Source: Bacteroidales bacterium (GTDB lineage Bacteria > Bacteroidota > Bacteroidia > Bacteroidales > UBA932). From it: a stretch of DNA of 16,135 nucleotides. Made by a program: the position numbers and the translations under genes. The notes under the pieces were generated by a model. That model did not search any database, was not told the origin of the DNA, and was given only the letters and a program-made list of their open reading frames with translations. Positions within the stretch are counted from its first letter, which is position 1. Every line of letters begins with the position of its first letter. Shown here piece by piece: positions 6,931 to 14,315 of the stretch. The stretch is from positions 1 through 16,135 of the forward strand of contig JALNXR010000014.1 of assembly GCA_023230265.1 (NCBI GenBank), given 5' to 3'.

Positions 6931-9900
6931 ATGATGACTATGTTAAAAAATTATTCCCATTACTTTAAACGGCCGTTTTTAAGCGGGTTTAAAGGGTTAA
7001 TTTTTGTGCTATTTTTTACTCTCTTCTCCAGCCTTTCTCCTTTGAAAGGGCAGCCTCCTGCAAAATATTCAATTGAATTTAAAAATTTGTCCATTGAGGC
7101 ATCTGTAAAGAAAATGCAGGCTCAGTTCGGGATGAATTTCTTTTATGATTCAGAAAGTCTCAGAACAGAGAAAAAAATAGTCAACAAATCTTTTAAAAAC
7201 AATACTCTTGTGGAGATATTAGATTCTGTTTTCGAAGGAACAAACTTCACCTATAGTATTGTGAACAATGTAATAACAATTGCTCGAAAAGAGTCTAAAA
7301 CAGGTGATCAAATATCCCCTCCAGAAAATAATCTGGTCACCATCAAAGGATTAATAACAGATAAATCTGGCATTCCGATAGAGATGGCCATGGTCTCTAT
7401 CCCGGATCTAAACCTGTGGGGTACATCTGATTCAAAAGGCTTGTTCAATATCAGTAAAGTAAGCAGGGGTAAATTAAAAATCCAAATTAGCTGTCTGGGT
7501 TACAGTATACTTGATACCGCAGTTATTGTAAGCAAAGATGTTGAAGATATTTTTTTCAAACTGGAAGAGGAAAACTTAAAGCTTAAATCTGTAATTGTGG
7601 CTGCGAAAGAGAATAAAGATGCTCTTAATACCTCCTTAAATATCGATCGTCAGGCTATTGATCACCTTCAGGTGATAAGTCCTACAGACATAATGAGCTT
7701 ATTACCAGGCGGCAAAACAGTAAATACTAACCTCTTTTACAATTACGAAAATGTTTTCAATATCCGTGGTGGTGATGGAAACGGAAGTTTTGGAACAGCA
7801 GTGGAAGTTGATGGGGTAAGACTCTCTTCAAACAATATACTTTCCACCACTTCTGGAGTTAATACAAGATATTTATCTACGTCTAATTTGGAATCTATTG
7901 AGGTAGTGGCGGGAATTCCTTCTGTTGAATACGGAGACATGTCTTCCGGTCTGGTTAGGATAAAAACAAAAAAGGGGCGAACTCCTTACTCCTTTTCTGT
8001 CTCTCTCAACCCTACTACAAAACAGTTAGCTTTCAACAAAGGTTTTGATCTTTTAAATGAACGGGGTATATTAAATTTGAACGCAGAATATACCCATGCT
8101 TTCCAAAACCCTGTCACCCCTTACAGAACATACTTCAGGAACGGATATGGAGTCAACTACATGAATACATTCAACAGGAACAAGCAGCCGATTTTTTTTA
8201 ATATCAGCCTTAACGGTACGCTTGGGCGTCTTGACACAAAAAAAGATCCTGACGCATATGATAATACCTGGGCTTCCGCTGCCAATAATTCATTATTGTT
8301 TGGAGCAAGTGCAAACTGGCTGATAAACAGTAAATATATCACCTCGTTGGATTTTAGTGTAAATGCAAGTTATACTGACGATATCCAAAAGGAAAATGAA
8401 TATTATTCTTATGCAACAATTCGTCCATCTATAAATGCCACAGAGAACGGATATTATGAGACCAATTATCTTCCAGTTCAATTTTTTAATCTTAAAATCG
8501 TTGACAGCAAGGGTTTTAATTTTAGAGCAAATATTAAAGCCTCTTTAAACAGAAAATATGGATCTCTGCTGAATAAATTTAAGCTCGGAATCGGGTGGAG
8601 AAGCGATGGAAATGTGGGTAAAGGAGAATACTACGAAGATAATATATACCCGGACGGATACAGGCCTCGTCCCTACAGTGATATACCTTTCCTTCACAAC
8701 TGGAATACTTATCTGGAAGACAACATCACTATTCCTGCAGGGAAGACTTCTCTCTCGTTAGTTGGCGGAGTAAGGATCGAAGGGAATATTATTAAAGAGA
8801 TGAATTATAAAAATGTGGTTTCTGCTTCTCCCAGGTTTAATGCGCGTTATACTATAATCAACAAAAAAGACCGTGACAGCTTCATAAATAATCTAAGTGT
8901 CAGAGCAGGATGGGGTATAATGGAAAAACTTCCCTCTTTATCTGTTCTCTACCCTACAGATAAGTATTCCGATATTAGGATCTATTCAAAAAATTACGGA
9001 ACTGAGAACAAATATTTCTATGCTGCAAAAACAAATGTTTTCCGCGATTATTTCAATCCTGATCTTAAATGGTCCCGAAGCCGGAATATAGAGGCAGGGA
9101 TTGATGCAATTATTGCCGGAGTAGGTATATCCCTGGTTTATTATAACAACAAATCTGTCTCTCCGTATATAACCGAAACGTCATACCTGCCTTATTCATA
9201 CAGCAAAACAAACGAAAATTATACGGTTCCGGACAATCCTGAATTCAGAGTTGATAAAGTGACCGGAGATATTTATGTGAAAGATTTGGACAACCCTTCA
9301 TCGGGAGAAAATTTAATTCCAAAGTCAGTTACTGACACTCTGTTCATCGCCAAAGGAATGCAATCCAATGATGACCCAAGCACAAGACAGGGTGTTGAGT
9401 TAATTCTGGATTTCGGAAAGATTGAATCAATCAATACCTCTTTTAGATTTGATGCAAGTTACTCTTATTCAAAAAGCGTTTTTGAGAGATTAAAAGAAAG
9501 TTATCCGGCAAGCCGCCATTCAACTCTTCCCACTAATTTAGGCAGGTCATACGAATATGTTGCATATTATCTGGCCGGAACAGGATCATATCAGACATAT
9601 AATGGGTCCTGGGAAGATGGTCTTAATGCAAATATAACCGCAACGACCCATATTCCGGATATAAGGCTTACAATTTCGTTGCGATTGGAAGGATCTCTGT
9701 TTTCCCGTTCACAGAATCTAACCTATTACAATGGAAAAGAGTGGGCTTTTCTGATAGATGGAGATGGAAATAAAGTCAATAAAAGTGTCTATAATCAAAA
9801 AGAATATTACTCAGGAGTATGGCCTGTGGCATATAAAGGTTTTGACGGCATTGTCCACCCTTTCACAGAGGCAGAAGCTCAGGATCCCAGGTTTGCCCCA

Positions 9901-10128
9901 ATGATAGGTCAGGAAAGTGACGTTTATACTTACGTTAAAGATGGCAGTAGTGCATTCTTTATGGCCAATTTAAATTTCACAAAGGAGATCGGAGATCTCG
10001 CTTCAATCTCTTTTTATGCTAATAACTTCGCCAGAAGTAATCCGTATATTAAAAGCTGGGCCACAGGAGTCAAAACGGCCAGAAATATCTCTTTTTCATA
10101 CGGAGCAACTCTGAGGATAAAATTTTAA
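6931..10128 (+). CDS. TonB-dependent receptor with STN signalling domain (copy C, full length)
   Basis: An outer-membrane transducer-type receptor. The frame is open from a TTG at 6886, but ATG at 6931 (also 6934, 6940) is preferred because it clears the upstream hairpin and places a normal signal peptide (LIFVLFFTLFSSLSPLKG, cut near residue 40) at the N-terminus; this gives 1065 residues. In order: STN/secretin-TonB short N-terminal domain (~45-118; IEFKNLSIEASVKKM), a carboxypeptidase-regulatory-like beta-sandwich (~136-215; IKGLITDKSGIPIEMAMVSI), a plug (~232-345; NIRGGDG, VEVDGVRLSS, IEVVAGIPSVEYGDMSSG), and a large barrel ending LRIKF. The STN domain next to a sigma/FecR pair implies FecA-like signalling: ligand binding relieves FecR inhibition of the sigma factor. 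It does not show the typical SusC/RagA plug signature. The DUF4876 lipoprotein gene begins 5 bases after the stop. The barrel closely matches the receptor at the window start. The ligand is unknown. Confidence 0.95.
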   Translation: MMTMLKNYSHYFKRPFLSGFKGLIFVLFFTLFSSLSPLKGQPPAKYSIEFKNLSIEASVKKMQAQFGMNFFYDSESLRTEKKIVNKSFKNNTLVEILDSVFEGTNFTYSIVNNVITIARKESKTGDQISPPENNLVTIKGLITDKSGIPIEMAMVSIPDLNLWGTSDSKGLFNISKVSRGKLKIQISCLGYSILDTAVIVSKDVEDIFFKLEEENLKLKSVIVAAKENKDALNTSLNIDRQAIDHLQVISPTDIMSLLPGGKTVNTNLFYNYENVFNIRGGDGNGSFGTAVEVDGVRLSSNNILSTTSGVNTRYLSTSNLESIEVVAGIPSVEYGDMSSGLVRIKTKKGRTPYSFSVSLNPTTKQLAFNKGFDLLNERGILNLNAEYTHAFQNPVTPYRTYFRNGYGVNYMNTFNRNKQPIFFNISLNGTLGRLDTKKDPDAYDNTWASAANNSLLFGASANWLINSKYITSLDFSVNASYTDDIQKENEYYSYATIRPSINATENGYYETNYLPVQFFNLKIVDSKGFNFRANIKASLNRKYGSLLNKFKLGIGWRSDGNVGKGEYYEDNIYPDGYRPRPYSDIPFLHNWNTYLEDNITIPAGKTSLSLVGGVRIEGNIIKEMNYKNVVSASPRFNARYTIINKKDRDSFINNLSVRAGWGIMEKLPSLSVLYPTDKYSDIRIYSKNYGTENKYFYAAKTNVFRDYFNPDLKWSRSRNIEAGIDAIIAGVGISLVYYNNKSVSPYITETSYLPYSYSKTNENYTVPDNPEFRVDKVTGDIYVKDLDNPSSGENLIPKSVTDTLFIAKGMQSNDDPSTRQGVELILDFGKIESINTSFRFDASYSYSKSVFERLKESYPASRHSTLPTNLGRSYEYVAYYLAGTGSYQTYNGSWEDGLNANITATTHIPDIRLTISLRLEGSLFSRSQNLTYYNGKEWAFLIDGDGNKVNKSVYNQKEYYSGVWPVAYKGFDGIVHPFTEAEAQDPRFAPMIGQESDVYTYVKDGSSAFFMANLNFTKEIGDLASISFYANNFARSNPYIKSWATGVKTARNISFSYGATLRIKF

Positions 10129-10133
10129 ATTAT

Positions 10134-11411
10134 ATGAATATGAAAAAAAGTATTTACATATTTACGACTTTTGTTTTTATCTGTATAATGTCATCCTGTG
10201 AGAAAATATTCCAGGATTTTGCTGATAACAATCCTTACGGCGACGGAGTAAAAAGATTAAACATTACTCTTGTATATCCAGAAGGTTTTGAAGATGAAGC
10301 TAAGGCTGGTGCGGAGATTTCTATCTTAAATCCGACTAACGGAACAAAGTATAATCTCTTATCTGATGGCGAGGGAAAAGCAAGCATAAATCTTCAGTAC
10401 GGATTTTACAGTCTGTCTATAACAGATAAAGGCACTCCTGTTTCCGGCTCCATTCCGGTTTTTAATAAAAGCATTGACCAAATTCGCATAGCCGATACTC
10501 TCAAAGGAGATATGAATATTAATGTTGACCTGGTGTTATCCTACGCCGGACAGCTCATAATCAAAGAGATCTATTACAGAGGATGTGCAAAGCCTGATGG
10601 TAAGCCTTATGAGTTTTATGACAAATATATCATAGTATACAATAACAGCGACGAGTTAGCATATCTGGACGGTGTATGCTTTGGAGTAGTTGAGCCATTT
10701 TTTGCCCCTTCTTCTCCTACTCCATGGAGTTATACAAACAATGAAGGACAAAGGGTGATAAGGGACACTATCCCAATTATTGAGGCAGTATGGCAGTTCC
10801 CTGGAGACGGTACAAGCCATGCCTTGCACCCTGGAGAAGAAGCTGTTGTCGCTGTCGCTGCTGCAATAGATCATACTATTCTTTACCCAAACTCTGTCAA
10901 TCTGAATGTACCTGGATATTGGGTTTGTTATAACCAGATTTACACAAATGCTAATTATCACCCCTCCCCTGGGCCAAATCTTGCAAACCACTGGCTCAGT
11001 TTGTTATGGAAGGGTAGTACACTAAAAGCTTACAGTTTTTCGACAGCCAGTCCTGCTCCGGTTTTATTCCGTATACCAGAAGTTGATGCGCAGGCATATG
11101 TAAACGATCCTGCCAACAGAAGCCGTAAACCAGGGGCTTCTGCTGCGACAGAATATGTAATGATCCCCTCTTCCTGGGTTTTAGACGGTGTTGAATGTCT
11201 GAACAGCGCAACATTAAATAAAAGACTTCCGGCCTCTATCGATGCTACATATTTCCTGATGACAGACACAGAAAGGTATCTGTCAAAAACTGCACACAGA
11301 AAGACAGACCAGGTTGCCACAGAAAAAGCCGGAGGAAGAGTGGTTTACCAGGATACAAACAATTCGGCCAATGATTTCTACATACGGGACACCCAGTCAA
11401 TCAAAGAATAG
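10134..11411 (+). CDS. DUF4876-type surface lipoprotein (copy C)
   Basis: A 425-residue paralogue of the lipoprotein encoded from 2196, alike along its whole length. The signal ends in a lipobox-like IMSSC (Cys22). The N-terminal beta-sandwich (NITLVYPEGFEDEAKAGAEI), the lamin-tail-like part (LIIKEIYYRGC, YNNSDELAYLDGVCFG), the invariant tract from residue ~258 (NVPGYWVCYNQ, ANYHPSPGPNL) and the C-terminal block (KAGGRVVYQDTNNSANDF) are all kept. The two copies differ mostly in short surface-like segments and in the signal peptide. ATG at 10134 is given as start; ATG at 10140 (MKKSIYIF) is equally plausible. The gene sits 5 bases after the receptor stop and 9 bases before the barrel gene, so the three are surely cotranscribed. 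No function is established for the family to my knowledge; a receptor-associated substrate-binding role is inferred from position. Confidence 0.85.
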   Translation: MNMKKSIYIFTTFVFICIMSSCEKIFQDFADNNPYGDGVKRLNITLVYPEGFEDEAKAGAEISILNPTNGTKYNLLSDGEGKASINLQYGFYSLSITDKGTPVSGSIPVFNKSIDQIRIADTLKGDMNINVDLVLSYAGQLIIKEIYYRGCAKPDGKPYEFYDKYIIVYNNSDELAYLDGVCFGVVEPFFAPSSPTPWSYTNNEGQRVIRDTIPIIEAVWQFPGDGTSHALHPGEEAVVAVAAAIDHTILYPNSVNLNVPGYWVCYNQIYTNANYHPSPGPNLANHWLSLLWKGSTLKAYSFSTASPAPVLFRIPEVDAQAYVNDPANRSRKPGASAATEYVMIPSSWVLDGVECLNSATLNKRLPASIDATYFLMTDTERYLSKTAHRKTDQVATEKAGGRVVYQDTNNSANDFYIRDTQSIKE

Positions 11412-11420
11412 TATAAAACC

Positions 11421-13037
11421 ATGATTATGAAATTCAAATATATTTTTCACATAATTACTGCTCATATCTTTTACTTGTTAATCTTTGTATTGCCGGTTAA
11501 CGGACAGGTAAAAATCCAGGATAAATGTTTATATCACTTTAATGACCTTCAAAGAAAACAGACCTGGACAGAGAGTTATAATGCAGCAGGAATAAACTTT
11601 ATAGACTTCAAAAATTCTTCATACATAGAAGCTTACATGGGGAAAAACGATGGTTCTTTTGTCAAATATTATGAATCCGAAAACGGTATAAATTTTGGAC
11701 TCCGGACAGAATCCTATGCAAGGATAAGGAATATAACCTACTACGGCAAGCTGGATTACAACAAATTTTTTGGACAGAATATGACCTGGTCCGGTCTTAT
11801 ATATCCTGAAAGATATTTGTTGACTGTGGCAGACGATATCCCTGCAGAAAAAGTAAAAGAGAGTTATCTGATAAGCAGTGGCTTTTCTGCTCCTATTGTA
11901 AAGAATCTCTTGTTAGGGTTTAAATTTAATTACGAAGTTGCAAATTTAGCAAAGAGAAAAGATTTAAGGCATAAAACGGATCTACTGGACATTGAACTCA
12001 GCGGAGGTCTGATTTACAAAGCAGATTTGGTTAATTTCGGGGTGAATTACTATTACCGGAAATTCCATGAAAATGTCGATTTTTCAAAAATTGCAAAAGA
12101 CGAAATAAATTACAACGGGTATCTTTTCAAAGGATTGTGGTTTGGGATAAATGACACATGGTCACAGGATGTTCTTAAACTTTCAAGACCCTTTTTGGAT
12201 ATACAAAACGGATGTTCTGTCCAGGTCGAATTTGCTTCCGGGAATATTAGATTCTTCAACGAATTCACATACAAAAACCAGGATGGACTCACAGGGCCGG
12301 GAGCTGACAAAGAATATACCCAATCACAAGCAGAGACATACGAATACAAAGGCATCGTCCAGTACGAAAAAGAAAGGTTCAGGCACTATTTCAGGTTGAA
12401 TACAAATTACACGGATGCTGCAAATTATGACAAAATTACAAACCGGGAAAATATCGGGGGAATTTATGTTGTTCAGTATTATGGTCTGAATAAGACATTT
12501 TCCAGATGGAATTTTTCCCTTAATCCTGAGTATGAACTTGCCATAGGAAAATATAAGTATAATCCTTCATGGAATATTACGGCGGGATATGATTACTCTA
12601 TACAGTCTTCGGTAAGTTCTCTTATCTACCCTTATTACTTTAGCCAGACGGTAGCTGTAAACCATGGTTATATAAAGGCAAATAAGAATTTTATGTGGCA
12701 AAAAGGCATGGTCGATTTTTCTCTTTCCGGTTCTTACAGCAAGGGGAATGGGGATAAATTACAACAATATATCTCTGTGTCCGGTGAAGATCAGGTTTCA
12801 GAGGATATTATTCCATACCACAATGAAAATTTGCTGAACCGGGAGTACGAGTTTTTAACCGCCGGTAAGTTCAAAGGTGAGGCCGGATTGAGGTATTCCC
12901 GTTTTCTGAATTTGCCCCGTATGGCAGGATCTCTGTATATCGATGCGAGATACCTCTACACTACAGCATCTGATCTTCTGTACCACCCCGGCGATAAAGC
13001 AGGAATGTTCAGCCTGGCTCTCGGTTTCTCTTTTTAA
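11421..13037 (+). CDS. DUF6850-type outer-membrane beta-barrel protein (copy C)
   Basis: A 538-residue paralogue of the barrel encoded from 3477. A Sec signal (FYLLIFVLPVNGQ, cut near residue 29) is followed by the family block (CLYHFNDLQRKQTW, SYNAAG) and by many short amphipathic strands ending in GFSF, with terminal Phe. Shared landmarks include YMGKNDG near the N-terminus, TWSGLIYPERYLL, YNGYLFKGLWFGI, LSRPF and a C-terminal SEDIIPYHNENLLNREYEF block. ATG at 11421 is given; ATG at 11427 is also possible and would remove only two residues. Unlike copy A it is not followed by a clear terminator: 71 A/T-rich bases lead to a cysteine-peptidase gene, so the transcript may continue. The role is unknown; its constant pairing with the receptor and the lipoprotein suggests one outer-membrane assembly. 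Confidence 0.83.
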   Translation: MIMKFKYIFHIITAHIFYLLIFVLPVNGQVKIQDKCLYHFNDLQRKQTWTESYNAAGINFIDFKNSSYIEAYMGKNDGSFVKYYESENGINFGLRTESYARIRNITYYGKLDYNKFFGQNMTWSGLIYPERYLLTVADDIPAEKVKESYLISSGFSAPIVKNLLLGFKFNYEVANLAKRKDLRHKTDLLDIELSGGLIYKADLVNFGVNYYYRKFHENVDFSKIAKDEINYNGYLFKGLWFGINDTWSQDVLKLSRPFLDIQNGCSVQVEFASGNIRFFNEFTYKNQDGLTGPGADKEYTQSQAETYEYKGIVQYEKERFRHYFRLNTNYTDAANYDKITNRENIGGIYVVQYYGLNKTFSRWNFSLNPEYELAIGKYKYNPSWNITAGYDYSIQSSVSSLIYPYYFSQTVAVNHGYIKANKNFMWQKGMVDFSLSGSYSKGNGDKLQQYISVSGEDQVSEDIIPYHNENLLNREYEFLTAGKFKGEAGLRYSRFLNLPRMAGSLYIDARYLYTTASDLLYHPGDKAGMFSLALGFSF

Positions 13038-13108
13038 AATGTATATCCAAATCTCAATATGAATTTTTATCTTTTTTCCCCTTAACAGATATTTATAAAA
13101 ACCTATTA
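13038..13108 (+). other. A/T-rich spacer without terminator or promoter motif
   Basis: This 71-base gap between the second barrel gene and the cysteine-peptidase gene holds no inverted repeat that I can find and no TAnnTTTG element. Read-through from the receptor cassette into the peptidase genes is therefore the simplest reading, though an ECF-type promoter of unknown sequence could be hidden here. Confidence 0.4.
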
Positions 13109-14296
13109 ATGAAAAAACTAATAACAATTTTATCCATTATCTTGTGCTATTCAAATAATTACTCACAGGATAAATCTCCAGAAAAGTGTGGATACATATT
13201 TAGTTCAGTAAAAGAAATGGCTGTCACCTCTGTAAAGAACCAATCTTCATCAGGTACCTGCTGGAGTTTCTCTACTCTCTCTTTTATCGAATCCGAACTT
13301 ATCAGAACCGGGAGAGGAGAATTCGACCTGTCGGAAATGTTCGTTGTCCATAATGCATATTATGATAAAGCGGACAAATACATCCGAACACGTGGCAATA
13401 TTAATTTTGCCCCAGGTAGTTGTTCCGGAGATGTTTTTACGGTATGGAAGAATTACGGAATCGTTCCTGAAGAAATAATTTCCGGACTTAACTATGGCAC
13501 AAAGACGCATGTCCACAAAGAGATGGATATGGCACTTTCTGGATATATAAGTGCTGTGTTAAAAAAACCAAATGGCAAATATTCGACTGCCTGGAAACAA
13601 GGCTTTAAAGGAATATTAAATGCTTATCTCGGAGAGATCCCCCAAAGATTCTCTTACAAAGGGAAAGAATACACTCCATTAACTTTTGCTAAGGAGCTCT
13701 CTTTTGATCCTGATAATTATATCCCCATTACTTCTTTCACTCATCATCCTTTTTATCAGCAGTTTGCACTGGAAATACCGGATAATTGGCGTTGGGATAA
13801 ATATTATAATGTGCCAATAGAGGAACTTATGGAAATTGTTGATTCTGCGCTTGAGAAGGGATATACGGTTTTATGGGCTACAGATGTAAGTGAAAAGGGA
13901 TTTGACAGAAAAGGAATTGCTATCATTCCGGAAACTGACATTACAAACATGACCGGGTCAGACCAGGCAAAGTGGACAGGAATTCCCAAAAATGAACTTG
14001 AAACAAAGCTATACCGTCTTGAACAAATTGTTCCTGAAAGGACAATCTCTCAGGAAGAGCGGCAGATTGCCTTTGATAATGGGCAGACTACTGACGATCA
14101 TGCAATGCATATTTACGGAATAGCCAAAGACCAGAATGGGAACAAGTATTATATCGTAAAAAATTCATGGGGCGAAACGGGAAATTATAAAGGGATATGG
14201 TATGTATCTGTAAGTTATCTGAAATATAAAACAACAAATATTGTTGTACACAAAAATTGCATTCCCGGGAAAATAAAAGATAAACTTGGTATATAA
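13109..14296 (+). CDS. Secreted C1 family (bleomycin-hydrolase-like) cysteine peptidase
   Basis: A papain-fold cysteine peptidase of 395 residues. The catalytic set is intact: oxyanion-hole Gln45 and nucleophile Cys51 in NQSSSGTCWSF, His331 in DDHAMHIYGIA, and Asn352 in VKNSWGE. The ~280-residue gap between Cys and His is much longer than in papain and fits the C1B bleomycin hydrolase/aminopeptidase C branch. Those enzymes are usually cytoplasmic, but this one begins with a Sec-type signal (MKKLITILSIILCYSN, likely cut near YSQ20) and has no prodomain before the catalytic Cys. It should therefore act in the periplasm or outside, trimming peptides. It starts 71 bases after the second barrel gene with no promoter motif or hairpin visible between, and the M16 peptidase gene follows 19 bases later. 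Exopeptidase versus endopeptidase activity cannot be told from reading. Confidence 0.92.
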   Translation: MKKLITILSIILCYSNNYSQDKSPEKCGYIFSSVKEMAVTSVKNQSSSGTCWSFSTLSFIESELIRTGRGEFDLSEMFVVHNAYYDKADKYIRTRGNINFAPGSCSGDVFTVWKNYGIVPEEIISGLNYGTKTHVHKEMDMALSGYISAVLKKPNGKYSTAWKQGFKGILNAYLGEIPQRFSYKGKEYTPLTFAKELSFDPDNYIPITSFTHHPFYQQFALEIPDNWRWDKYYNVPIEELMEIVDSALEKGYTVLWATDVSEKGFDRKGIAIIPETDITNMTGSDQAKWTGIPKNELETKLYRLEQIVPERTISQEERQIAFDNGQTTDDHAMHIYGIAKDQNGNKYYIVKNSWGETGNYKGIWYVSVSYLKYKTTNIVVHKNCIPGKIKDKLGI

Positions 14297-14315
14297 ACCT
14301 GTGAGCATAATTATT

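Larger units (their letters stand above)
6931..13037 (+). repeat. Paralogous three-gene cassette, copy C
   Basis: This is the complete second copy of the receptor, lipoprotein and barrel cassette. It differs from copy A in having the sigma/anti-sigma pair directly upstream and two peptidase genes directly downstream. Whether copy A has the same regulators upstream cannot be seen. Confidence 0.9.

Noticed and set aside
6931..11411. Classic SusC/SusD polysaccharide-utilisation pair
   Set aside because: The receptor plug lacks the usual SusC/RagA signature, the following lipoprotein lacks SusD/TPR-like helical features, and no glycoside hydrolase or other carbohydrate enzyme is in the window.
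13038..13108. Terminator after the second barrel gene
   Set aside because: T-rich runs are present but no inverted repeat precedes them.
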